Below, piece after piece: positions 26,077-35,039 of a stretch of DNA of 56,152 nt. The DNA comes from Actinomycetes bacterium (lineage in GTDB: Bacteria > Actinomycetota > Acidimicrobiia > Acidimicrobiales > RAAP-2), in NCBI GenBank assembly GCA_021845725.1, contig JAJZVL010000013.1:1-56152 (forward strand), given 5' to 3'. The number at the start of each line of letters is the position of its first letter. Positions within the stretch are counted from its first letter, which is position 1. The notes below the pieces were generated by a model, which saw nothing but the letters and a program-made list of their open reading frames with translations, made no database searches and was not told the DNA's origin. The translations under genes were made by a program, and so were the position numbers.

Positions 26077-28851
26077 ATGTCGAACGATCGGAAGAACGAA
26101 GCCTTGAGCCCGAAGACGAAGACGCGCGCCACGGCCGGCTCCTCGGACCGCCGACCCTCTCCGCTGTCCTCGCACGTGGAGGACCTGGAGGAACTGGACG
26201 AAGATCAGCTGGCCGTGCTGCTCGAGCTGCGCCCCGATCTCGCCGAACCAGCCCCGGCATCCATGGAAGAGCTCGAGAGCCGGGCGTTCTCGGTGCGAAG
26301 CGTCCTGCGGGTGCTCATGGACGCGGACAACTCGGTGCTCCAGGTGGTCCAGATCCTGACCCTCCTCGGCGACAAGCACGTCCGTCTGGCTGATGTCCAC
26401 CGCATGGCGGGAGAGGGGACGGAGGCGGCGGTGACCCAGGCGCTCGAATGGCTCGGGCGTCGGCACCTCGTGGTGGCGGCCGCCGACGACGAGCTGTGCA
26501 TCCACCCGTCCCTTCTCACCGTTCGCGGCGCCGCAGCCCTCGGGCCTCCGGCGGGCGAGATGGTGGAGCGGTTGACCGTCTCCGACCTCCAGTCGGTCCT
26601 GCAGTCGATCGGCAGGAGGGCGAGCGCCGGCCGCAAGGCCCAACTGGTGCGCGAGGTCCACGCCTTCTTGGAGGACGGGGACGCCGTTCGAGACCTCGTC
26701 GCCGGCGCGCCCGCCGAAGTGCGGGCGCTGGCTCGCCGCCTCTCAGCGAGCTCGGAGCCCGTGCCGCTGCCCTGGAACCTCGCCTCCAGCCCCTACGGGC
26801 GCCGCGACAGGCGGGGTGCCGTGGACGCGGCCGTGTGGCTCATCGGGCACGGGCTCGCCTACCGGGACACCTGGTTGTCGGCGATCATGCCCAGAGAGGT
26901 GGGGCTGGCGCTGCGCGGCGGCCATCCCTTCCCGGCGGACTCCTACGCCAGGCCCGGAGTCGAGCTCGCTCCGCTCGCCGAGCCGCCCGCCGGCGCCCTC
27001 GAGGCCCGGGTGGTCGCGGTGACCCGGGCCGTCGAGCGCATCGTCGAGTGCTGGGGCTCCAGGCCCGCTCTTGTGCTCAAGTCGGGCGGGGTCGGGGTAC
27101 GAGAAGTCCGCCGCCTCGCCGCCGACGTCGAGCTTCCGGAGCGAGATGCGTTCCGGCTCGTCGAGATCGCTGCTGCAGCGGGCCTGGTCGTCGAGGACAC
27201 GCACCGGGAGATCGTGCTCCCGACGCCGGTCGCAGACGTGTGGCTCGATCTCGGTCTCGCCGAACGGTGGTGGGCCCTCGCACACAGCTGGCTCGAGATG
27301 GCGGTGCACCCGAGCGTCGCCGGCGCCCTCGATACCCGACGCAAGGTCGTTCCTGCCCTCCTCTACGCGCCCGACACACCCTCGGCTGCGGCCGCACAGC
27401 GTCGCAGCGTCCTGAGGACCGTGGTCGAGCTGCGTCATGGGCATCTCGACGCCGACGCGGCGCTCGCCTCGCTCGCCTCGTGGGATGCGCCGCTTGCGTG
27501 GAGCGATACGTTCGTCCCGGCGCCGCTGCTCGTACGCTGGGTCCTCTCGGAGATGGAGCTGCTCGGCCTCACGGTCGAGAACGCGCCGGGCGCGCTCGCC
27601 AGCGCCCTCGTGGACGGGGACTTCGGCGCCGCTCGACGGCTGCTCGCCGACCCTGCCGCCGACGCTTGGGACCTCATCCTCCAGGCCGATCTCACTGCGC
27701 TTGCCACCGGCAGGGTGCCCCCCCAGGTGCGCGCCGAGCTCACACTTCTCGCCGACGTGGAAGGGCGCGGATCGGCGACTGTGTACCGCTTCGGCGAGTC
27801 CTCCGTCCGGCGGGCCTTCGACGCAGGGCGCAGCGGCGAGGAGATCCTGGACTTCCTCCACGCCCACGCGCCAAAAGGTGTCCCCCAGGCGCTCGCGTAC
27901 CTGGTCGGCGACGTCGAGCGGCGGCACGGCCACATACGGCTTGGCCGGGCCACCTGCTACGTCCGTTTCGACGACGCCGCTCTCGCGACCGAGGTGCTGC
28001 GAGCCAAGAAGCTTGCGAAGCTCGGCTTGCGCCAGATCGCTCCCACGGTCCTCGTCTCCGACAGCCCTCAGCACAGTGTGCTGAGCACCCTTCGGGCGTG
28101 CGGGTACCTCCCGGTGGAGGAGTCCGAGGACGGGACGATCGTGCGCGCCGCGTCCGGTGCCGAGCGCGCCTCGCTGGACCGCCACCGTGGAGGTGCGTAC
28201 GTGGCAGGGGCCGAGGACGGCACCGACCTGCGCCCAGGCTGCTGGGGGCTGAACGCCCACGGCACCGACACGGGAGCGGGCGCCGGTGCCGGCAAGGACC
28301 GTGCGCGAGCCCTCGCCGGTGCCCTCGTGGCGACGTCCGCAGGGGGCCCGAGCTCTGCGTCTCGTCGGGCGAGCGCCCTTGGGCGCCAGGCAGCGCCCGT
28401 CGAGCTCCCGACCCTCCTACGAAGACCGCAGGGCGTGCTCCCCGGCGACGAGGACGAGCTGTTCGAGCTGCTCGCCGCCGCCGGAGCCTTCGACGACGAG
28501 GATGAAGAGCATCTCGACGAGGACGTCGACGACTTCGGCGAGCCTCCTGGCGGAGCCGGCTTCGGCAAGGAGCTGCCTGGCGCGCAGGTCGAGCGGCCCT
28601 CGGAGATCGCCCGGACGCCCGCCGAGATCCTCCGTCTCCTGCAGTTGGCCACAGAAGAGGACTGGCTCGTCCGCATGTCGTACACCTCGGGTGCCGGGAA
28701 GACCTACGAGGTGGCGGTCAACGTCCTGGACGTCTCGGGCGAGGCGATGCTGGCGGAGGCCGCGCCGCGCTGGTCCGAGCAGAAGTACGTGCTGGAGAGG
28801 ATCGGCTGGGTCAGGGTCCTGACCGATGTCGAAGAGGAGCTTGCGTGGTGA
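26077..28851 (+). CDS. helicase-associated domain protein, partner of XPB
   Basis: A 924-residue protein of the large actinobacterial family found beside XPB (Rv0862c type). It begins with a charged segment and the repeat-like LDEDQLAVLLELRPDLAEPAP, typical of this family; the C-terminal third contains a Helicase_C_3-like region. An acidic tract (DDEDEEHLDEDVDD) precedes the last WYL-like segment WLVRMSYTSGAGKTYEVAVNVLDV. Its biochemical role is unknown; pairing with XPB suggests DNA repair or transcription-linked unwinding. Start at ATG 26026 is also possible. Its last codons overlap the XPB start, so the two are coupled. Confidence 0.85.
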   Translation: MSNDRKNEALSPKTKTRATAGSSDRRPSPLSSHVEDLEELDEDQLAVLLELRPDLAEPAPASMEELESRAFSVRSVLRVLMDADNSVLQVVQILTLLGDKHVRLADVHRMAGEGTEAAVTQALEWLGRRHLVVAAADDELCIHPSLLTVRGAAALGPPAGEMVERLTVSDLQSVLQSIGRRASAGRKAQLVREVHAFLEDGDAVRDLVAGAPAEVRALARRLSASSEPVPLPWNLASSPYGRRDRRGAVDAAVWLIGHGLAYRDTWLSAIMPREVGLALRGGHPFPADSYARPGVELAPLAEPPAGALEARVVAVTRAVERIVECWGSRPALVLKSGGVGVREVRRLAADVELPERDAFRLVEIAAAAGLVVEDTHREIVLPTPVADVWLDLGLAERWWALAHSWLEMAVHPSVAGALDTRRKVVPALLYAPDTPSAAAAQRRSVLRTVVELRHGHLDADAALASLASWDAPLAWSDTFVPAPLLVRWVLSEMELLGLTVENAPGALASALVDGDFGAARRLLADPAADAWDLILQADLTALATGRVPPQVRAELTLLADVEGRGSATVYRFGESSVRRAFDAGRSGEEILDFLHAHAPKGVPQALAYLVGDVERRHGHIRLGRATCYVRFDDAALATEVLRAKKLAKLGLRQIAPTVLVSDSPQHSVLSTLRACGYLPVEESEDGTIVRAASGAERASLDRHRGGAYVAGAEDGTDLRPGCWGLNAHGTDTGAGAGAGKDRARALAGALVATSAGGPSSASRRASALGRQAAPVELPTLLRRPQGVLPGDEDELFELLAAAGAFDDEDEEHLDEDVDDFGEPPGGAGFGKELPGAQVERPSEIARTPAEILRLLQLATEEDWLVRMSYTSGAGKTYEVAVNVLDVSGEAMLAEAAPRWSEQKYVLERIGWVRVLTDVEEELAW

Positions 28852-30536
28852 ACGATCCGGGTGCAATGGCGCGTCCAGCGGGAGGGCCGCTGATCGTCCA
28901 GTCGGACCAGACGCTGCTCCTCGAGCTCGACCACCCCGACGCCGAGGAGTGCCGAGGGGAGATCGCCGCCTTCGCGGAGCTGGAGCGCTCTCCCGAGCAC
29001 GTGCACACCTACCGGATGACGCCGCTCGGGCTGTGGAACGCGCGCGCGGCCGGCCTGGACGCCGAGAGCGTGTGTGCGTCGCTGCGGCGGTGGTCCCGCT
29101 TCTGCGTCCCTGACTCGCTCCTCGCGCAAGTCACCGAGACGATCGGACGCTACGGCCGCCTGGTGCTCGAAGACGACCCCCGGCACGGCCTGGTCCTCAG
29201 GACCAGTGATCGCCCGGTGCTCGAGGAGGCGGCCCGCGCGAAGACGATCGTCCCCCTCCTCGGACCTCGCCTCGATCCCGACACCATCTCCGTCTACCGT
29301 GAGCATCGCGGCCGGCTCAAGCAGGCGCTCATCAAGCTCGGATGGCCCGCCGAGGACCGTGCCGGATATGTCGAGGGCAGCCCGCATCCGATCGCGCTGC
29401 GCGAGGACGAGTCGTTCACCTTGCGCGGGTACCAGCGCAACGCGGCGGACGCGTTCGTGGCCTCGGGCAGTGGGGTGGTCGTCCTGCCGTGCGGCGCGGG
29501 CAAGACGGCGGTCGCCATGGCGGCTATGGCGAAGGTCTCGAGCCGGACGCTCATCCTCGTGACGAGCACGGTGGCAGCTCGCCAGTGGCGAACGGAGCTA
29601 CTCGCCCATACGTCGCTCACCGAAGACGAGATCGGCGAGTACTCCGGAGAGCGCAAGGAGATCCGGCCCGTCACCTTGGCCACCTACCAGATCGTGATCG
29701 CACGACGCGGCCGGCTCCTGCCTCATATGGAGGCGCTGTCGGCCGAGGACTGGGGCCTCATCGTCTACGACGAGGTGCACCTCCTGCCGGCGCCGGTCTT
29801 CCGGATGACGGCGGACATCCAGAGCCGGCGTCGGCTGGGGCTGACCGCGACCTTGGTGCGCGAGGACCGCAAGGAGAGCGACGTCTTCAGTCTGATCGGC
29901 CCCAAGCGCTTCGACGTGCCATGGCGGGACATCGAAGCCCAGGGCTACATCGCACCCGCGTCGTGCACGGAGGTGCGGGTGACGCTCGCAGACGAGGAGC
30001 GCATGGCCTACGCCTTGGCCGAGCCTGCTGACCGCTACCGGGCGGGAGCGACCGCGCGCTCGAAGCTCGCGGTCGTCGAGGCGCTGTGCACGGCGGCGGT
30101 GGCTGCCGGTGAGCCCACGCTGGTCATCGGGCAGTTCCTTGATCAGCTGGAGGCCCTGGGGCAGCGCCTGCACGCCCCGGTCCTCACCGGCGAGACGGCC
30201 ACGGCGGAGCGCGAGCGCCTCTTCGGCGCGTTCCGCTGCGGGGAGGTCCCGGTGCTCGTGGTGTCGAAGGTGGCCAACTTCTCGGTGGACCTTCCGGAGG
30301 CGAGCGTGGCCATCCAGGTCTCGGGCACCTTCGGCAGCCGCCAGGAGGAAGCGCAGCGGCTCGGGCGGCTGCTCCGGCCCAAGCACGACGGGCGCCAGGC
30401 GCACTTCTACTCGGTGGTCGCTCGCGACACGAACGACCAGGAGTTCGCGCTCCGCAGGCAACGGTTCCTCGCCGAGCAGGGCTACGCCTACCGCATCGTC
30501 GACGCGGAGCAGCTGCTCGGCGAGCGAGCCGGCTGA
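28848..30536 (+). CDS. DNA helicase XPB (ERCC3 type, superfamily 2)
   Basis: A 562-residue 3'-5' DNA helicase of the bacterial/archaeal XPB family. N-terminal damage-recognition-like domain starts with GPLIVQSDQTLLLELDHPD as in the mycobacterial protein. Helicase motifs are Q-like LRGYQRNAADAF, Walker A LPCGAGKT near residue 215, DEVH in VYDEVHLLPA near 307, the XPB-specific RED motif in LTATLVRED, and motif VI QRLGRLLRP. GTG 28848 gives a four-base overlap with the upstream stop and has GAGGAG 8 bp before it; ATG 28866 is an alternative closer to the mycobacterial N-terminus. Confidence 0.93.
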   Translation: MNDPGAMARPAGGPLIVQSDQTLLLELDHPDAEECRGEIAAFAELERSPEHVHTYRMTPLGLWNARAAGLDAESVCASLRRWSRFCVPDSLLAQVTETIGRYGRLVLEDDPRHGLVLRTSDRPVLEEAARAKTIVPLLGPRLDPDTISVYREHRGRLKQALIKLGWPAEDRAGYVEGSPHPIALREDESFTLRGYQRNAADAFVASGSGVVVLPCGAGKTAVAMAAMAKVSSRTLILVTSTVAARQWRTELLAHTSLTEDEIGEYSGERKEIRPVTLATYQIVIARRGRLLPHMEALSAEDWGLIVYDEVHLLPAPVFRMTADIQSRRRLGLTATLVREDRKESDVFSLIGPKRFDVPWRDIEAQGYIAPASCTEVRVTLADEERMAYALAEPADRYRAGATARSKLAVVEALCTAAVAAGEPTLVIGQFLDQLEALGQRLHAPVLTGETATAERERLFGAFRCGEVPVLVVSKVANFSVDLPEASVAIQVSGTFGSRQEEAQRLGRLLRPKHDGRQAHFYSVVARDTNDQEFALRRQRFLAEQGYAYRIVDAEQLLGERAG

Positions 30537-30613
30537 AACCGGTCCGATCGCTCAGCCCATCGGCTCGCTGCCGGTAGACGCGGAAGGTCGGCCGAGCACG
30601 ACGAGGAACGCGA

Positions 30614-31429
30614 TCAGCGGAGCCCGGTGAAGAGGTCGTCCTCGACGCCGGACTGGCCCGTCCGGTCGCGCGCCCGCACGAACGCTTCTTGGGAGAAGAC
30701 CTCGCCGAACATGTGCTCGCCGAGCGAGAGGAAGAAGATGTTCTCGGCCTGGCTCGAGTGCGCAGACAGGCTTGCGAACTTGGCGGTGGTGTACGCCGAG
30801 CAGTCGATCACTGCCCCGATCTGCTCGTCGGGCGTGCCGAAGGGGGCGTCTTCGATCTCTGCGGGCACCTGCACGCCGCGGCTTGCGAGCGTCTCGGCGA
30901 AGCGCGGGATGGCGGACGCGGGGATGGCGGGGTAGTAGAGCTTGTCGGGGATGCCGGTGCGCTCGATGGCGGCGACGGTGACGCGATGGGCCTGGATGTG
31001 GTCAGGGTGGCCGTAGAAGCCGTTCTCGTCGTAGGTCACGACCACCTGCGGGCGGTACCGCTCCATGACCCGCGCGAGCCGCTCAGCGACTTCGTGGACG
31101 TCGGTACGCCAGAACGCGTCGTCGGCGTCGTTCTGCGCCCAGCCCATCATCCCTGAGTCGTGGTAGCCGAGGAGCTCGAGGTGCCCGACCCCGAGCGCGG
31201 CGCAGCTCGCCTCGAGCTCCTGGCGACGAAGGGAGGCGACCTCCTTCCCTGTGTGGCCGGGCTCCCCGGGCTCGACTCCGCCTGGCGCGTCGCCGAGCTC
31301 GCCGTTGGTGCAGGTGACGAGAACGGTCGTGGCGCCCTCGGCGGCGTAGCGGGCGAGGATCCCCCCCGTCGAGATCGCCTCGTCGTCGGGGTGCGCGTGG
31401 ACGCACATCAAGGTGAGCCGTGATGCCAT
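30614..31429 (-). CDS. PIG-L family (LmbE-like) zinc deacetylase
   Basis: A 271-residue deacetylase that removes acetyl groups from N-acetylglucosaminyl-type substrates. The zinc site is VHAHPDDEAIS at the N-terminus plus HPDHIQAHR near residue 150. Actinobacterial members include MshB and Mca of mycothiol metabolism; the motif context here (CVHAHPDDEAISTGGILARY) is compatible with either or with other PIG-L members, and no partner gene decides. The start is ATG 31429, 6 bp after a TACAGT box. Confidence 0.88.
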   Translation of the reverse strand: MASRLTLMCVHAHPDDEAISTGGILARYAAEGATTVLVTCTNGELGDAPGGVEPGEPGHTGKEVASLRRQELEASCAALGVGHLELLGYHDSGMMGWAQNDADDAFWRTDVHEVAERLARVMERYRPQVVVTYDENGFYGHPDHIQAHRVTVAAIERTGIPDKLYYPAIPASAIPRFAETLASRGVQVPAEIEDAPFGTPDEQIGAVIDCSAYTTAKFASLSAHSSQAENIFFLSLGEHMFGEVFSQEAFVRARDRTGQSGVEDDLFTGLR

Positions 31430-31435
31430 CGTGCG

Positions 31436-31441
31436 ACTGTA
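31436..31441 (-). promoter_or_regulatory. -10 box TACAGT of the PIG-L deacetylase gene
   Basis: TACAGT on the minus strand ends 6 bp before ATG 31429. Confidence 0.5.
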
Positions 31442-31537
31442 GGGCGTGCGGCGCCGGCCGGCGCGTTCGCGTCTCGGTTGGTGGTCTCGGTCGGTGGTCA
31501 CGGTTGGTGATTGCCGCTGGGAGGCCGTCGGGCGGAG

Positions 31538-31543
31538 TAGATT
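31538..31543 (+). promoter_or_regulatory. candidate -10 box TAGATT upstream of the sigma factor gene
   Basis: TAGATT is the best -10-like box in the 270-bp gap before the sigma factor gene. It would give a leader of about 150 nt, unlike the leaderless neighbours. No -35 at good spacing is visible; TTGCCG at 31511 is 21 bp away. Confidence 0.3.
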
Positions 31544-31699
31544 GCTCGGGTCGGGGGAATCCCAGGCGAGGGGACGTGCAGCGAGCAGGACCGCAGTCCG
31601 GTAGTACGGGAGTCGATGGGGCTTGAGCGGAGAGACCGTCTCACGGGGCCGTGTTGCGGCAGGGGGGGGTCAGGCCGATCCAGTCCAGGGAGACGAGCG

Positions 31700-33946
31700 A
31701 TGGCCTTAGCGCCGACCGATGTCGCGAGCATCGACGAGACCACCGCGATCCGACTCGTTATCGCGCACCGCCGCGGTGACCGCGAGGCGTTCGCCGAGAT
31801 CGTCCGGTCCCACTACCCCTCGCTGCTCGCCACTGCCCGCCATCGGCTGGGGAACGTCGAGGACGCGAAGGACGCCGTCCAAGAGACCTTGCTGCGTGCA
31901 CTGCTCGCGCTGGACCACTTCGGGGACACCGGCGATTGGCGCCTCGCGGCCTGGTTGAACACCATCCTCCTCCACGTCTGTGTGGACATCCCGGCACGGC
32001 GCAAGCGAACCTCTCCACTCACCGACTGGGTGATCGAGAACCACCCTGACTCGAGGGAGTCGGAGGCCTCTGATCATGTGGCGCTCGCTGCTGTGCAACG
32101 GGCGATCAGTGAGCTTCCCGAGGCGCAGCGCCGGGCCTTCGAGCTCCGCCTGGTCGACGGTCGGCCCTACGAGGAGGTTGCCGGCGCGCTCGGGATCAGC
32201 GAGGTCAATGCGAGGGCGCGTGTACGCCGAGCCCGCGCCGCCTTGCGGCATGCGCTCGAGTCCACGGGAGCGGTCAAGGGAGTGTTGGCTGCGATCCCTC
32301 TCGCGCTTGGCGTTCCGCTCCGGAGCGCGTTGCGCCGCATCGTTGCTTCTGCCGGGCACCCCGCTCGCGTCGCCGGCTCGCAGGCACTCGTTTCGGGCGC
32401 TGCCACGGTCGGCTCGCCGGGTACCTCGGCCATCGCTGGAACGCCTATCGAGACGAGCCTCCAGGTGATCACCCAGGTCTCGTCGACGTCGCTAGGACAG
32501 GCCATCGTCGCCTCTGTGGCCAGCGCGCCGGCGAAGGGCTCGGTCGTGCTCGGGATCGTCGCCAGCCTGGCCACGGCGGGCGGGTTGTCGGCTCCGGCGG
32601 CGCTGTCTGGCACGACACCCCCCGTGGCAGCCTCCTCCGTGCGGGTGGCGCGTACGGCTACAGCGCCCGGGTCGACACCGGCCGCGACCGTGACAGCGAC
32701 CTCCTCCTCCTCCTCCTCCTCCTGGTCGTCGTCGTCGTCCGATGCGCCGGGCGGCTCGGCGACCATGGGCGCCGCAGCTGCACCGAGCGCGACGCCGGCC
32801 AGGCACTCACGAGGCGCTCCCGCCTGGGTGACACTCGCCGCCTCCGCCGTCGCCTACCGCTTTCGGGCGCCGAGCGGCTCCTCGGCGGTGAGCTGGCTTC
32901 CCGCCGCTTCGAGCGATGGCGCGACCACCTCGTCCACGACCTCCACCGCTCCGGCCTCCGCCGCGACGGCTCCGCCGGTCACCGGGTCGGTGCCCGCCAC
33001 GACGTCTCCGCAGGGTGCGGCCTCGACCAGCGCGGCCTCGACCAGCGCGGCCTCGACCAGCGCGGCCTCGACCAGCGCGGCCTCGACCAGCGCGGCCTCG
33101 ACCAGCGCGGCCTCGACAAGCAGCGCTGCCAACTCGCCGCCGGCGTCCTCTGCAGGGGCATTCCTTGGAAGCACCGTCTCGCTGCCGGTCGGGACGTGCA
33201 CGGGCGTCACAGGGTTCCCCGGCGTGACGGCGCCAGCCTCCGTGCCGCCGCTCACGTCTTCGGTGCTGGACGCCATCGTGAGCACTGGGTCGCTGGAGCT
33301 CGCCACGGGCGGGGGCGCTCCGGCTTTCGGCGGCACAGCACTCGTCAAGGCGACGTCGGGGTCGACAGCACCTGTCCGCGTGAAGGTTGGGACGTGCTTG
33401 GCAGAAGGTGGGTCCATCCTCGCCGTGGACATGACCGGCACCACAGGCGATGCAGTCCAACTTGTCGGCTCGCTGGTGGCGCAGCCCTTCGCGATGACCA
33501 CAGGGAGCGACGCTTACCTCTTCCGAGGGAACGTCGTTCAGGTCGCCGGGGCGGCTCGGCCGGGCGGCGCGCTCCCGTGGGGGCTTCCGCAGGGGTTCGT
33601 CGCTGAGGTGCAGGTCCGGCAGGTGGCCAAGACGGGGTCGCTCACCGTCGTCTTCCTGCACGCGCAGGGCGAGGCGTCCGGCGACTCAGCGACACCCGGA
33701 GCGGCGGGAACCACACGCGGAACCACACCCGCCACCGGGACTGCGGCGGTGGACCCCGCTGTGTCCCCGACAGCGAGCCCGTCGGCGAGCACCTCGCGGT
33801 CCGTGTCGACCACGACGTCATCGACGACACCGCGTACATCGAGCCCAGGGAGCACCACACCGTCGAGCTCGACCAGCACCACACCGTCGAGCTCGACCAG
33901 CACCACACCGTCGAGCGCTTCAGGGACGGAGGCGAGCTCCTCTTAG
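31700..33946 (+). CDS. ECF sigma factor with long C-terminal membrane and extracytoplasmic extension
   Basis: A 748-residue protein, about four times the length of a normal ECF sigma factor. Region 2 is near residues 25-95 (FAEIVRSHYPSLLATARHRL, DAKDAVQETLLRAL) and region 4 near 130-185 (LPEAQRRAFELRLVDGRPYE, ISEVNARARVRRARAAL). After it come hydrophobic segments at about 193-207 and 278-300 (the best membrane candidate), a Ser/Thr/Ala-rich linker of about 170 residues with a 15-bp coding repeat, a compact domain at about 486-660 with two cysteines (about 500 and 566), and a Ser/Thr-rich tail. No anti-sigma gene is adjacent. It may be a membrane-held sigma factor released by a signal outside. 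ATG 31700 has an AGGGAGA ribosome site. Confidence 0.85.
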   Translation: MALAPTDVASIDETTAIRLVIAHRRGDREAFAEIVRSHYPSLLATARHRLGNVEDAKDAVQETLLRALLALDHFGDTGDWRLAAWLNTILLHVCVDIPARRKRTSPLTDWVIENHPDSRESEASDHVALAAVQRAISELPEAQRRAFELRLVDGRPYEEVAGALGISEVNARARVRRARAALRHALESTGAVKGVLAAIPLALGVPLRSALRRIVASAGHPARVAGSQALVSGAATVGSPGTSAIAGTPIETSLQVITQVSSTSLGQAIVASVASAPAKGSVVLGIVASLATAGGLSAPAALSGTTPPVAASSVRVARTATAPGSTPAATVTATSSSSSSSWSSSSSDAPGGSATMGAAAAPSATPARHSRGAPAWVTLAASAVAYRFRAPSGSSAVSWLPAASSDGATTSSTTSTAPASAATAPPVTGSVPATTSPQGAASTSAASTSAASTSAASTSAASTSAASTSAASTSSAANSPPASSAGAFLGSTVSLPVGTCTGVTGFPGVTAPASVPPLTSSVLDAIVSTGSLELATGGGAPAFGGTALVKATSGSTAPVRVKVGTCLAEGGSILAVDMTGTTGDAVQLVGSLVAQPFAMTTGSDAYLFRGNVVQVAGAARPGGALPWGLPQGFVAEVQVRQVAKTGSLTVVFLHAQGEASGDSATPGAAGTTRGTTPATGTAAVDPAVSPTASPSASTSRSVSTTTSSTTPRTSSPGSTTPSSSTSTTPSSSTSTTPSSASGTEASSS
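33017..33121 (+). repeat. 15-bp minisatellite, seven copies, in the sigma factor linker
   Basis: Unit GCGGCCTCGACCAGC (Ala-Ala-Ser-Thr-Ser) repeats perfectly six times; the seventh copy has one change. Copy-number change would lengthen or shorten the linker without a frameshift. Confidence 0.9.
33854..33916 (+). repeat. 24-bp repeat, two copies plus 15 bp, in the sigma factor C-terminal tail
   Basis: Copies at 33854-33877 and 33878-33901 are perfect; 33902-33916 is a partial third. It encodes the Ser/Thr/Pro-rich end of the protein. Confidence 0.8.
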
Positions 33947-33992
33947 CCGTTGCACCCCGGAGCGGAACCCGCGTGTGCCGTGCCGCCGTGGC

Positions 33993-34940
33993 TCAGTCGT
34001 TCGAGACGAGCACGATCTTCCCGAGCTTGCTCCCTGCGGTGAACCGCGCGTAGGCCGCCTCGGCCTCGGCAAGTGGAAAGGTCGCCAACACCGGCACGCG
34101 GACCCGGCCCTCGGCGAGGAGCGGCAGGACGTGGGCGCGCACCGCGTCCGTGACGGCAGCCTTCTCGGCGCGGCTGCGGGACCGCAGCGTCGAACCGCCG
34201 ATCGTCGCGCGGCTGCGCATGAGCGCCAGCAGGTCCAGGTCGACACGCGATCCCCCGCCGACGCCGACGACGGCGATCCTCGCCCCGGTCGAGAGGGCGT
34301 CGAGCGCCTGGACGAGGGAAGGGGTGCCGACCAGCTCGAGGACCACGTCGTAGGGGCCGTGGGCAGCGAGATCGTCGCTGCCGATCACCTCGTGGGCCCC
34401 GAGGGCCGCGACCTCCTCGTGCCGGGCAGGGTCGCGCACCGACGCGAGGACGATCGCACCGGCCGCCGCGCCCAGCTGGACCGCGGCGGCTCCCACGCCG
34501 CCTGCAGCGCCGGTGACGAGGAGGCGGTCGCCGACCGAGAGGCCGCAGCGCGTGAAGAGCGCGTCGTAGGCAGTGGTGAACACCTCGGGGAAGCCCCCCG
34601 CCTCGGGCCAGGGGACCGAAGCGGGGACGGCGAGCAGATGGCTCTCGTCGACGACGGCCATGGTCGCCTGAGCACCGCCGCCGACGAGGGCCATGACGCG
34701 ATCCCCCCACTGCGCGGCCGTCACCTGCCGCCCGGTGCCGACCACCTCGCCCGCGAGCTCGAGGCCGGGGATGTCAGCGGGTGAGCCCGCCGGCGCGGCG
34801 TAGTGCCCTTGGCGCTGGAGCATGTCCGCGCCGTTCACTCCGGCTGCCCGCACTGCGACGAGCACTTCGGTGTCGCCGGGGACCGGGTCGGGGCGCTCTT
34901 CGACCCGTAGCTCTCCGTGGTCGATCACGACGGCCTGCAT
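33993..34940 (-). CDS. zinc-free medium-chain dehydrogenase, quinone oxidoreductase type
   Basis: A 315-residue NADPH-dependent enzyme of the QOR/zeta-crystallin branch. The N-terminal GroES-like domain contains AAGVNGADMLQRQGHYAAP and PGLELAGEVV; the Rossmann motif is LLVTGAAGGVGAAAVQLG. Zinc-ligand cysteines of alcohol dehydrogenases are absent. The C-terminal FPLAEAEAAYARFTAGSKLGKIVLV closes the family pattern. GGAGG is placed 6-10 bp before ATG 34940, so this gene has a normal leader. Likely reduces quinones or enones; substrate unknown. Confidence 0.9.
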   Translation of the reverse strand: MQAVVIDHGELRVEERPDPVPGDTEVLVAVRAAGVNGADMLQRQGHYAAPAGSPADIPGLELAGEVVGTGRQVTAAQWGDRVMALVGGGAQATMAVVDESHLLAVPASVPWPEAGGFPEVFTTAYDALFTRCGLSVGDRLLVTGAAGGVGAAAVQLGAAAGAIVLASVRDPARHEEVAALGAHEVIGSDDLAAHGPYDVVLELVGTPSLVQALDALSTGARIAVVGVGGGSRVDLDLLALMRSRATIGGSTLRSRSRAEKAAVTDAVRAHVLPLLAEGRVRVPVLATFPLAEAEAAYARFTAGSKLGKIVLVSND

Positions 34941-35023
34941 GGGCCACCTCCTCGATGGGTCGCTCGCAGCTGGTCCGGGAGGACGCCGGAAGAAAGGGGG
35001 CGCGCAGCCTCCCTCGGCTCCCG

Positions 35024-35029
35024 TAGCCT
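35024..35029 (+). promoter_or_regulatory. -10 box TAGCCT of the HAD phosphatase gene
   Basis: TAGCCT ends 10 bp before ATG 35040 and supports that start over upstream in-frame starts. Confidence 0.5.
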
Positions 35030-35039
35030 CACGCTAGCG

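Noticed and set aside
26004-26090. LexA/SOS box upstream of the XPB operon
   Set aside because: CGAACGATCGG resembles half of an actinobacterial SOS box, but there is no GTTCG partner at the right distance.
30614-31429. Assignment of the PIG-L protein as MshB or Mca of mycothiol metabolism
   Set aside because: The zinc motifs are shared by the whole family and no mycothiol gene is nearby, so a specific name is not justified.
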